The translations under genes were made by a program, and so were the position numbers. Of a stretch of DNA of 20,832 nucleotides, positions 7,943-15,111 are shown piece after piece (positions within the stretch are counted from its first letter, which is position 1; every line of letters begins with the position of its first letter). Under the pieces are notes generated by a model. That model made no database searches, was not told the DNA's origin, and saw only the letters and a list, made by a program, of their open reading frames with translations. Source of the stretch: an uncultured Atopobiaceae bacterium (GTDB lineage Bacteria; Actinomycetota; Coriobacteriia; Coriobacteriales; Atopobiaceae); contig CAJOKK010000021.1 of the NCBI GenBank assembly GCA_905235165.1, forward strand, positions 1 through 20,832, given 5' to 3'.

Positions 7943-7971
7943 GGTCAGGAGTTCAGCTCCTGACCTTTTTT
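7943..7971 (+). terminator. rho-independent terminator after tRNA-Asn
   Basis: GGTCAGGAG (7943-7951) and CTCCTGACC (7957-7965) form a perfect 9-bp stem with loop TTCAG, followed by six T residues. It begins 12 bases after the tRNA CCA end. It ends 14 bases before the next ATG, so the downstream gene depends on readthrough or on a promoter I did not find. Confidence 0.92.
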
Positions 7972-7985
7972 GTTAGGGAGAGCAC

Positions 7986-9452
7986 ATGGCAGAACGCAAC
8001 GTCGCAACGGTCGACCCCACCGATGGCATTTGGAAGCGCTTCTTGTTACTGATCCCACTCGCTTTGGCGCTGGCGCTCTGCTCCTATCTCTACGCTCGCC
8101 CCAAGATGAGCACCTATACGGCACAGACCTTCTACCCATATAGTGAAGACGAGCTCTCGGCCAGCAATGTGGAGTTCTCAGATCCCGGAGTCGCACAGGT
8201 TCTCTCTGTCGAGACGACGCCCGGCTCCGAAGCCATCGTCTTCGGACCTCTTGCCAACGGGCACACCTACGCTTCGATACACGCGGGCGATCGGCAGGAG
8301 ACCTGGTCGCTCGAGGTCCATGACGGGATCATCACCGAGCATGGCGTGAACTTTGACGGTTGGGAGGCAGTCGCACTGTCTCTGTACGTCTTCCTCGGGG
8401 CCTTGGCCCTGCTCTTCGCCAGCTGCCTCGTCAAGCTGTGGCGCACCTCCTGGTACGGATACACGATGGTCGCCTGCGGAGGCGGATTTCTCTTCTGCCT
8501 CTTCCAGCTCCTCTTCTTCGCTGCAGCAGGGCTTCTCAGCAACTACCCCGCCTTCCGCTACTTCCTCTCGGACGTGTCCAACATCGTGTCCTTCTTCTCC
8601 GCCTCGTCAATCTTTGTCGTTGTGCCTCTGGCCCTTCTGGTGTCGCTGAGCAACATCTCCCTCATTCGCCATGAGGGGCTTCGGCCTGTCAATCTCCTGG
8701 GCATCGCGGCAAGCGTCGTGTGGACCTTGGCATACGTCCTCTGGGTATTCCTGAATCCAGCTCAGCCGTCGTTTTTGATGGAACTCTTGGGAAAGCTCAT
8801 CCCCCTGGCGATCGCCTACGGCGAGTGTCTGCTCTTTTCGACCATCATGTGCGCTTTTATCGCCTCACGACACGTGCCTAAGCGTCCCATGGATTACCTA
8901 GTGATCTTGGGATGCGGCATCCGCGATGACGGAACTCCCTGCCCGCTTTTGGCGGGACGTGTGGACAAGGCCCTGTCCTTTGACCAATCGCGCATTGCAT
9001 TGGGAGATGCGCCGGCGACCTTCGTTCCGAGCGGTGGCCAAGGCGATGACGAGCCCATCAGCGAGGCCCAAAGCATGGGCAACTATCTTGAGGAGAAGGG
9101 CGTCGAACACGAGCGCATCGCGCTCGAGGACCGCTCCACCACCACGAGAGAGAACATGGCCTTCTCGCGCGAGGTAATCGAACGCCATGCGGGGCGAAGC
9201 ACCGATGAGCTGCTTGTGGGCTTTTCCACCACCAACTACCACGTATTTCGTGGCTACGTCTGCGCCCATGAGGCAGGCATGGCCGTTGAGGGCATGGGCG
9301 CGAAGACCAAGTACTACTTCTGGCCCAATGCCTTCCTACGCGAGTTCGTCGGCCTTCTGGCTGCCCGTTGGCAGACCGTACTCTTAGGCTTTTTGCTTTC
9401 GTCAGCATCCTACTTCTTGGTGGTCTCGCTCCTCACGATCGCCTCGGAGTAG
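7986..9452 (+). CDS. multi-pass membrane protein with C-terminal YdcF/DUF218 domain
   Basis: This 488-residue protein starts at ATG 7986, five bases after GGGAG. A signal-anchor helix (about 18-37) is followed by an extracytoplasmic stretch (40-125), then hydrophobic segments near 127-150, 160-183, 203-225, 236-256 and 268-292. Residues 303-450 form a DUF218/YdcF domain: VILGCGIRDDGTPCPLLAGR, then PSGGQGDDEPISEA (348-361), DRSTTTREN (382-390) and TTNYHVFR (415-422), all hallmarks of the family. A last helix lies near 462-484. YdcF-type domains are linked to envelope metabolism and S-adenosylmethionine binding in a few members, but the activity here is unknown. The long N-terminal membrane part is much larger than in the minimal family. 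Confidence 0.9.
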   Translation: MAERNVATVDPTDGIWKRFLLLIPLALALALCSYLYARPKMSTYTAQTFYPYSEDELSASNVEFSDPGVAQVLSVETTPGSEAIVFGPLANGHTYASIHAGDRQETWSLEVHDGIITEHGVNFDGWEAVALSLYVFLGALALLFASCLVKLWRTSWYGYTMVACGGGFLFCLFQLLFFAAAGLLSNYPAFRYFLSDVSNIVSFFSASSIFVVVPLALLVSLSNISLIRHEGLRPVNLLGIAASVVWTLAYVLWVFLNPAQPSFLMELLGKLIPLAIAYGECLLFSTIMCAFIASRHVPKRPMDYLVILGCGIRDDGTPCPLLAGRVDKALSFDQSRIALGDAPATFVPSGGQGDDEPISEAQSMGNYLEEKGVEHERIALEDRSTTTRENMAFSREVIERHAGRSTDELLVGFSTTNYHVFRGYVCAHEAGMAVEGMGAKTKYYFWPNAFLREFVGLLAARWQTVLLGFLLSSASYFLVVSLLTIASE

Positions 9453-9482
9453 AAGAGGTGGAGAACCAAGACGCGGGGACAC

Positions 9483-9542
9483 AAGATGGCGCGGGAGGCT
9501 CAAGTCCGCATTTCTAGCCCGCACCCCCGCACCGCCATTTTT
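9483..9542 (+). terminator. possible terminator after the YdcF-domain gene
   Basis: AAGATGGCG (9483-9491) can pair with CGCCATTTT (9533-9541, including one G-T pair), and the 3' arm runs into five T residues. The loop is large (41 bases), although an inner GCGGG/CCCGC pairing could shorten it. The start lies about 30 bases after the stop codon at 9452. Weak alone; the hairpin at 9627-9653 is a better terminator for this convergent pair. Confidence 0.35.
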
Positions 9543-9568
9543 GCCCCCAGGGGATGCTCCACCATTTT

Positions 9569-9595
9569 GTGACAATAACGGGCCCGAATTGTCAC
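9569..9595. repeat. 27-bp dyad between convergent genes
   Basis: Arms GTGACAAT (9569-9576) and ATTGTCAC (9588-9595) are perfect reverse complements and flank the self-complementary core CGGGCCCG (9579-9586), with off-centre single A bases between. The double symmetry looks like a site for a dimeric DNA-binding protein more than a terminator, because no T-run follows on either strand. Its position between the 3' ends of two genes is unusual for an operator. Confidence 0.5.
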
Positions 9596-9626
9596 TATTT
9601 GGTAGGATGCCCCGTCGTGATACGAG

Positions 9627-9653
9627 AAAAGACCAGCCCGTAGGCTGGTCTTT
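9627..9653. terminator. bidirectional rho-independent terminator
   Basis: AAAGACCAGCC (9628-9638) and GGCTGGTCTTT (9643-9653) form a perfect 11-bp stem with loop CGTA. The A/T ends give a T-rich tail on both strands, stronger on the minus strand. It lies between the convergent lipoprotein gene (stop at 9704) and YdcF-domain gene (stop at 9452) and can stop both transcripts. Confidence 0.9.
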
Positions 9654-9657
9654 CCAG

Positions 9658-9689
9658 AAGTGAGTTATAAGGTGTACGGAAACTGACTC
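9658..9689. repeat. 33-bp intergenic dyad element, copy 2
   Basis: The plus strand reads AAGTGAGTTATAAGGTG then TACGGAAACTGACTC. Compared with copy 1 at 172-204, the block TACGG(A/T)AACTGACTC differs by one base and the TGAGT end is kept at nearly the same spacing. As with copy 1, it lies just beyond the stop codon of a minus-strand gene, here the lipoprotein gene, and before that gene's terminator hairpin. Confidence 0.5.
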
Positions 9690-9703
9690 GCGATCAGTAC
9701 GCC

Positions 9704-10372
9704 TTAGGCCTCCGGGCCAGCAAGGCCATCGCGCAGGGTTGCCAGGCCGTCTTCGCTATCTGCAGACAGGTAGATGCGCATGCCATCACCGTCAGAATCC
9801 AGCATGAAGAAGTAGTCGCGGTACATGGTCTTATCGCCGGACTTGCTCTCAAAGTGCACGAAGGCTGCGGGCGTGGTACCGATGGTCGCATCGTCCACAG
9901 AACGCTTGATGTCGGTCTCGCCGGCCTTCTTCATGCTCTCCTCGACGGCATCGGCGTAAGCGGCACCCCACGACTTGGCATCGGTAATGCCATCAATATC
10001 GGTAACGCCTTTCGCGAGGATAACAGCGACCTTGGAATCGTCACCGTTGGCTACGCAGTAGTCAATCTCCTCATAGTCGTTCTCAGGCTGCATATCGGCC
10101 TTGGACATGCCGGCGGGAGTGCGGTAGGCAACCTTGAAGTGATCGTTGACGTAGCTCGGATCAGAATCGCTCGTCTGAGTGGTCTCGGTCTTCGTATTGC
10201 CGTCGGTGGTAGTGGTGGTCTTGGTAGTGGTCGTGGTATTACCATCTCCGTCGGTCACGCTCGTCTCTAGCGTGGAGGTCGACTCGCTGCTGTAGCTGCA
10301 AGCCGTAACAGACAGGGCAAGCATGCCAGCAAAGGCGAACACGAGGACGGGGCACTTGGTAAGGGACTTCAT
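9704..10372 (-). CDS. small Thr-rich lipoprotein of unknown function
   Basis: This 222-residue protein has a basic N-terminus, a hydrophobic signal segment and lipobox SVTAC, with Cys25 the expected lipidated residue, so it should be anchored to the outer face of the membrane. Residues 33-70 form a Thr/Asp/Gly-rich flexible spacer with repeated TTTT and DGNT units. A globular domain of about 150 residues follows; it includes DSDGDG (192-197), like the first half of a calcium-binding loop but lacking the closing Glu. I choose the second of two nearby ATG codons (10372) because AGAAAGG lies nine bases upstream, better than three for the first. The family is not recognised. The gene is monocistronic, with its own upstream region and terminator. 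Confidence 0.85.
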   Translation of the reverse strand: MKSLTKCPVLVFAFAGMLALSVTACSYSSESTSTLETSVTDGDGNTTTTTKTTTTTDGNTKTETTQTSDSDPSYVNDHFKVAYRTPAGMSKADMQPENDYEEIDYCVANGDDSKVAVILAKGVTDIDGITDAKSWGAAYADAVEESMKKAGETDIKRSVDDATIGTTPAAFVHFESKSGDKTMYRDYFFMLDSDGDGMRIYLSADSEDGLATLRDGLAGPEA

Positions 10373-10454
10373 GAACATCTACCTTTCTCACGGGCGGCGA
10401 ATTCCGATCGCGGCCTATCATTGATGGATTCTCTTCACTCAACTTGTAAAGAGC

Positions 10455-10471
10455 CTTTGTGCTGCACAAAG
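10455..10471. promoter_or_regulatory. 17-bp palindrome, possible operator of the lipoprotein gene
   Basis: CTTTGTGC (10455-10462), a single central T, and GCACAAAG (10464-10471) form a perfect odd-centred palindrome. It lies about 85 bases before the lipoprotein ATG and just downstream of the TATAAC -10 candidate, where a repressor site overlapping the transcription start would sit. The binding protein is unknown. Confidence 0.45.
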
Positions 10472-10506
10472 TGAGTTATACCCACGTGGTTCGGCTTAAT
10501 TCACTC
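10469..10506. repeat. intergenic dyad element, copy 3 (divergent)
   Basis: The plus strand starts AAGTGAGTTATA, identical to the first 12 bases of copy 2, and ends AATTCACTC, close to the AACTGACTC end of copies 1 and 2. A CGG sits in the matching interior position. It is longer (38 bases) and contains the palindrome CCACGTGG. Unlike the other two copies it lies upstream of a gene, in the lipoprotein promoter region. Confidence 0.4.
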
Positions 10507-10636
10507 ATTTTGAAATATATTTAATCGAGCTTCGAGCGAAATCGGATCAGCATGACGAGAGCTTGAGAAAGGTCCGTGACGCCGCCTACCAACGTGCCAA
10601 AGACGGCCTTCACGATCTTTGATGACAATCAACAGA

Positions 10637-10666
10637 AAGGGGCACCCGCGCAAACGGATGCCCCTT
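10637..10666 (-). terminator. rho-independent terminator after rpoD
   Basis: GGGGCACCCG (10639-10648) and CGGATGCCCC (10655-10664) form a 10-bp stem with one mismatch or wobble and loop CGCAAA. On the minus strand the stem is followed by a T-rich tail (CTTTCTGTT). It begins 25 bases after the rpoD stop codon and closes the long information-processing gene string. Confidence 0.88.
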
Positions 10667-10690
10667 AAGCTGACGCAATTAAAACGAGAG

Positions 10691-12076
10691 CTAGTCTTCC
10701 ATGTAGTCCTTCAGGCGACCAGAGCGAGAAGGATGGCGCAGCTTGGCCAAAGTCTTGCTCTCGATCTGGCGAATGCGCTCGCGCGTAACGCCAAACTCGC
10801 GACCTACCTCCTCGAGCGTGCGCGGGTGGCCGTCCTCAAGACCAAAGCGGAACTTGATAACCTTACGCTCGCGGTCGGCAAGGCCGTCGAGCACCTGCTC
10901 AAGCTGCTCGCGCAGCATCGAGTCGCTGGCGGCATCGGGCGGAGCGATGGCCGTGGAGTCCTCGATGAAGTCTCCGAGCTGGGAATCCTCCTCCTCGCCA
11001 ATAGGCGTCTCGAGGCTCACGGGCTCCTGGCTGATCTTCATGATCTCGCGAACGCGATCGGCACTGATGCCCATCTCCTCGCCGATCTCCTCGGGAGTCG
11101 GGTCGCGGCCAAGGTCCTGCAGCAGCTGACGTTGCACGCGCACGAGCTTGTTGATGGTCTCGACCATGTGTACCGGAATACGGATGGTACGAGCCTGGTC
11201 AGCAATGGCGCGGGTGATTGCCTGGCGAATCCACCAGGTGGCGTAGGTAGAGAACTTGAAGCCCTTGGTGTAGTCAAACTTCTCCACGGCGCGGATAAGA
11301 CCGAGGTTGCCTTCCTGGATAAGGTCGAGGAAGAGCATGCCGCGGCCAACGTAGCGCTTGGCGATGGAGACCGTCAGGCGCAGGTTAGCCGAGATCAGGG
11401 CCTGCTTGGCCTCGAGGCCCACCTGCTCGATGCGCATGAGGCGACGGCGCTCGGCGCGCGTGAGCTCGATCTCACCGTTATCAAAGGCCTCGAGCTTCTC
11501 GGAAGCCTCGGTACCCGCCTGGATCTTCATGGCGAGGTTGACCTCTTCAGAGGCGGTCAGGAGGTCGACCTTACCGATCTCCTTCAGGTACATGCGCACC
11601 GGGTCGCCGGTGAGCATGACCGTTGAGCTGTCGGTACGACGGGCGCGGGCGCGGCTGGAGCGCTTGCGCGTGTGGTTCTTGGGCGTGGAGCGCAGGACCT
11701 CGTTGGCAGCGCGTACCTCGCCGCGTGCCTCAGACTCCCCCTCATCCTCGTCCTCGTCGTCCATGTCGTCATTCATGTCGTCGTCAACGGAGTCAAACTC
11801 GTCATCGAGCTCATCGAGGGGGTCGGAGGAGGAAATGCCCGCCGTGGGCATGGTCACCTCGCCGTCGCTCTTGATCTCGACGCCCTTAGAGCGAATCGCG
11901 TCGTAGAGTTGGGTGAGCTCATCTGCCTCGACGTCAATCTCGGCAATGGCGACCTGAATGTCGTCTTCCGTGATAGCCTCTTCAGCCTTTGCGGCGCCCT
12001 CAACCAGCACCTCGACAACCTTCTGGAGCTCGTCAGAGAGGTTTACTTTGCTCTTTGTCTTCTTGGTAGCCAACAT
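10691..12076 (-). CDS. rpoD: primary RNA polymerase sigma factor (SigA/RpoD)
   Basis: This 461-residue housekeeping sigma factor directs RNA polymerase to most promoters. Region 1.2 spans about 156-186 (GDPVRMYLKEIG), and region 2 about 228-303 with NLRLTVSIAKRYVGRG, DLIQEGNLGL and the -10 recognition segment FSTYATWWIRQAI. Region 3 follows, and region 4.2 at about 419-449 has the helix-turn-helix EEVGREFGVTRERIRQIE. The N-terminus has the degenerate region 1.1 style of Gram-positive SigA, then an acidic tract (85-115, with DDDMNDDMDDEDEDE) and a basic tract (132-148). AAAGG lies a few bases before the ATG. Follows dnaG after 68 bases. Confidence 0.98.
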   Translation of the reverse strand: MLATKKTKSKVNLSDELQKVVEVLVEGAAKAEEAITEDDIQVAIAEIDVEADELTQLYDAIRSKGVEIKSDGEVTMPTAGISSSDPLDELDDEFDSVDDDMNDDMDDEDEDEGESEARGEVRAANEVLRSTPKNHTRKRSSRARARRTDSSTVMLTGDPVRMYLKEIGKVDLLTASEEVNLAMKIQAGTEASEKLEAFDNGEIELTRAERRRLMRIEQVGLEAKQALISANLRLTVSIAKRYVGRGMLFLDLIQEGNLGLIRAVEKFDYTKGFKFSTYATWWIRQAITRAIADQARTIRIPVHMVETINKLVRVQRQLLQDLGRDPTPEEIGEEMGISADRVREIMKISQEPVSLETPIGEEEDSQLGDFIEDSTAIAPPDAASDSMLREQLEQVLDGLADRERKVIKFRFGLEDGHPRTLEEVGREFGVTRERIRQIESKTLAKLRHPSRSGRLKDYMED

Positions 12077-12106
12077 CCATCCTTTCGAAGAATGAGAATC
12101 TTTCCT

Positions 12107-12112
12107 ATATTA
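12107..12112 (-). promoter_or_regulatory. possible -10 box of an rpoD promoter
   Basis: The minus strand reads GTAATATAGG in the 68-bp gap between dnaG and rpoD, the first A+T-rich gap in the gene string, giving TAATAT at a -10-like position about 31 bases before the rpoD ATG. The -35 region (TGATTA) is poor. A separate promoter would let rpoD be expressed independently of the upstream genes. Confidence 0.35.
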
Positions 12113-12144
12113 CCCGAAATCTGGGATTTTAATCAGGAATTCCA

Positions 12145-14060
12145 CTAATTTTGGGTCGCAAGTTTGACCTGCAGCTCGTTTTGCTTCTTCTGCAGCTGCG
12201 TTGCGCGGCGGAAGAGCTCCTGCGCGTCTTCGGAGCCAAAGCCCTGCGACAGGGCGTCGAGCCTGGCCTTGATCTGACCGATCTGGCGCTTGGTGGAATG
12301 CAGGTCGACGATGTCAACGAGAAAGGCCGCCTTCTCCTCATCCGTCATGCGCTCTACCTGGGCCATTCGTCCTCCCGAGAGGATCTTCGGGGCATCCGGC
12401 ACGACCTCCGTCGCCGCGGCCACCACTTGGGCAGGCTGCGTCCCAACCGGCGTCGCGAGCATGGCCCAGGCCATGGCCTCGTGGCGCGAGTCCGCCCAAG
12501 AGAAGCCACCGATGCGCTCCTCGTAGGGACGAAGGGTCTCGATGTTGCAGGCCATGAGCGCAAGCAGCTCCTCCTCGTAGGAAAGCAGGGTGCGCTCGTC
12601 CTTTGACAGCAGCGGCTCCTGCGCAAAGCCATAGCCATAGCCAGCGTCCGCACCATAGCCGCCATCGTAGTCATAGCCAAGTCGCGGTCGTCAAAGGGCT
12701 CGTAGTCGTAGGGAACCTCATCTGGCTCCGGGCCGGGATAGGCCTCCGGCTGACCCTGGGCCCGGCCTTGCGCCTGCTCAGGTGCGCTCTGGATCGCCTT
12801 CTTCGTCGCGTTGACGTCCATGTTGAGCAGGTTTGCCAGGCGCGTCGCGTAGTCGTCGAGAAGGACCGACCCCCTGAGCGGGGCCAACACCCCCGCGAGG
12901 TCCTTCAGGGCCGCGACGCGCTGGCCGGGAACGGAGGTGTCGTAGCCCTGTAGCTTCTTCTCGAAGACGAAGTTGATGAGCGGCTGGGCCTTCTCCAGAT
13001 AGGGCTTGAGCGCCTCGGCACCGTGGTCGGCGAGAAACTCCGCAGGGTCCTGGTTGTCGGGCAAGGTCACACAACGCATCTCTGCCTTGGTCTTGTCGAC
13101 GTACTGCACGGAGAGCTCGGCGGCCTTTTGCCCGGCAGCGTCACCGTCAAACATGCAGATGATCGACGAGGCGCCAAAGCGCTCGAGCAGCTTCACGTGG
13201 TCAAGCGACAGTGCCGTGCCCAGCGCGGCCACCGTATTGGTGAACCCCGCCTCGTGCATGGCGATGACGTCGGTGTAGCCCTCGACCACGATGGCCTGCG
13301 AGCGCACGGTAACGGTCTCCTTGGCGTGGTCAAAGCCAAAGAGGTGCTTGGACTTATGAAAGACGTTGGTCTCGCGCGTGTTGAGGTACTTGGGCTTGCC
13401 GTCGCCCATCACGCGTCCGCCGAAGCCGATGGTACGCCCCATTTCGTCGTGGATGGGAAACATCACGCGCTCAAAGAAGCGGTCAACGAGGCGGCCGGAG
13501 CGGTCAAGCGCCAGGTCGGCGGCAACGAGCTCCTGGGCCGAGAAGCCCTTGGAGCGCAGGTGCGACACGAGCGAACCGCGACCAGGCGCGTAGCCCAGGC
13601 CCCAGCGTCGGCAGATATCGGAGCCAAAGGCGCGCCCCTTGAAGTAGGTACGGGCGGAATCGCTACCCTCCCCGCGACCTCGCAGCAGCATGGTTGAGTA
13701 GAAGGCCTCGGCCTCGGTCAGAGCCTCGATGAGGCGGTTGCGCTTGGGCCCCTTGCGAACGCTCCCCTGCTCCTCGGAGAGCTCGATGCCCGCCCGATCG
13801 GCCAGATAGCGCACCGCATCGAGAAAGTCGAGATGCTCGCGGTTCATGACGTAGTCAAAGACGTCACCGCCCTTGTGGCAACCGAAGCAGTTCCAGAGCC
13901 CCGTGGACGGGTTGATGTGGAAGGAGGGGTTCTTCTCCTGATGGAAGGGGCAGCAACCCCAGAAGTCGTGCCCGCGCTGGCGCAAGACGACCGTCTCGGA
14001 GACAAGCGCCTGGAAGTCCGTCGCTTGGCGAACCCGCTCCTTGTCCTCGTCAGTGATCAT
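12145..14060 (-). CDS. dnaG: DNA primase, with a single-base frameshift
   Basis: DnaG makes RNA primers for replication. The N-terminal zinc-binding domain has CPFH and CFGCHKGGD, with ligands C37, H40, C58 and C61. The RNA polymerase domain includes YLNTRET (225-231), and the Toprim motifs are EGYTDV (260-265) and DGDAAG (305-310). The frame is intact to Leu461 (codon 12680-12678). The sequence then continues correctly only in another frame (Gly-Tyr-Asp-Tyr-Asp and onward) to the stop at 12145, giving a helicase-binding C-terminal domain containing MACNIETLRPYEERIG. One extra C in the plus-strand CC at 12677-12678 would restore a 638-residue protein. As written, translation runs through an Arg/Pro-rich tail to 12354. 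The ATG overlaps the ribF end by 11 bases. Confidence 0.92.
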
Positions 14061-15111
14061 GTTCCACCTCCACGCGCGTAGTCCCCAAATGAGTGCGTAC
14101 CCAATCTATATTGCCCATAACCACACGCTCGAGCTCATCGAGCGAATCAAAGCTGCGAGAGGCACGAAGCCAGCTCACAAAGCTGACGGCCACCTCGCTG
14201 CCATAGAGGTCGCCGCTGAATCCCAAAAGGTTTGCCTCACAGAAGTGAGTGTTGGCCACCGAGAAGGACGGCGGCGCGCCCACGTTGATGGCGGCGGGCC
14301 AGGCCGCACCGTCCATGCTGACGTAGCCCGCATAGACCCCCTCGGCCGGCAGGCAGAAGCGGGTCGAGAAGTGCACGTTTGCCGTGGGAAAGCCGAAGGA
14401 CGTGCCCTCGCCGCGCCCATGGGCAACCAGCCCACGCAGGAAGTGACAACGACCGAGAAGCCCATTGGCCTCCTCGAGGCCCGCCGGCTGGCCCAGAAGC
14501 GTGCGCACCCTCGTGGACGAGACGGGCGCCCCATGGTGCTCGACCAGGGGATGGACCGTGACGCCGAAGCCACGCTGGCGGCCGAGCTCGCACAGGGTCG
14601 CCTCGTCACCAGAGCCTGCCCGGCCAAAGTGGAAGTTGCTACCCACATGCAGGGAGGCAGGCCGCACAAGCCCGCAAAGCACCTGGTCGACGAAGTCCTG
14701 CGGCGAAAGCGAGGCTAGGTGCTCATCAAAGGCGAGCATGACCACGGCATCGACGCCCGTAGAGACGATCATCTGGGCACGGTCTTCGCAAGAGAGCAGG
14801 CGGCTCGGGGCCCGGTCTCCCAAGAAGAGCTCGGCAGGGTCAGGCTCGAAGGTCAGTGCCAGACAGGGCAGGCCACGTAAGCGGGCATCGGCCTGGGCAG
14901 CCGCCATGAGTGCGCGATGGCCCACATGAAAGCCGTCAAAGGCACCGATGCACACCACCGCCTCGGCGTCTGGGTCAAAGGAGCCGTCACGGGCAAGCAG
15001 GCAGCGAGCAGCAAGGGGGCCTTGTTCCCAGCGTTGCCAAACGGAACCCTCGGCGCCCAGGCCCAGCGACTCGCGGACGATGCTGGCCCCGTCGAAGGCA
15101 AGCGCCGTCAC
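14050..15111 (-). CDS. ribF: bifunctional riboflavin kinase / FAD synthetase
   Basis: RibF converts riboflavin to FMN and FMN to FAD in the cytoplasm. The N-terminal FAD synthetase half has IGAFDGFHVGH (55-65), the nucleotidyltransferase HxGH-type motif, and later SSTRVR (198-203). The C-terminal flavokinase half has GEGTSFGFPTANV (234-246). At 353 residues it is slightly longer than usual because about 40 residues precede the first motif. The usual DFxFG motif reads NFHFG here (159-163). The GTG start overlaps the truB stop as GTGA, so translation is probably coupled. Placement after truB is common in bacteria; here it is followed by dnaG instead of rpsO. Confidence 0.95.
   Translation of the reverse strand: MTALAFDGASIVRESLGLGAEGSVWQRWEQGPLAARCLLARDGSFDPDAEAVVCIGAFDGFHVGHRALMAAAQADARLRGLPCLALTFEPDPAELFLGDRAPSRLLSCEDRAQMIVSTGVDAVVMLAFDEHLASLSPQDFVDQVLCGLVRPASLHVGSNFHFGRAGSGDEATLCELGRQRGFGVTVHPLVEHHGAPVSSTRVRTLLGQPAGLEEANGLLGRCHFLRGLVAHGRGEGTSFGFPTANVHFSTRFCLPAEGVYAGYVSMDGAAWPAAINVGAPPSFSVANTHFCEANLLGFSGDLYGSEVAVSFVSWLRASRSFDSLDELERVVMGNIDWVRTHLGTTRVEVEHDH

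Larger units (their letters stand above)
10379..10690. other. 312-bp intergenic region between rpoD and the lipoprotein gene
   Basis: From the rpoD side it holds the rpoD terminator, then a stretch with a possible 30-35 codon frame (10521-10628), an A+T-rich block near 10508-10524, dyad element copy 3, a 17-bp palindrome, and finally the lipoprotein ribosome site. Three TGAGT(G/T)A-type heptamers occur here: 10500-10508, 10471-10477 and one near 10435-10442. TATAAC on the minus strand (10475-10480) is the best -10 candidate for the lipoprotein gene, but no good -35 box accompanies it. Confidence 0.6.

Noticed and set aside
12145..12555. A separate small gene after dnaG
   Set aside because: Its sequence is the normal C-terminal domain of DnaG in a shifted frame, and the same frame reads back without a stop to the frameshift near 12677.
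12670..12690. Programmed ribosomal frameshifting in dnaG
   Set aside because: No slippery heptamer, stop codon context or obvious downstream stimulatory stem is visible; a missing base explains the data more simply.
14050..15111. FMN riboswitch controlling ribF
   Set aside because: ribF overlaps truB by four bases, leaving no leader; no riboswitch-like structure lies upstream.
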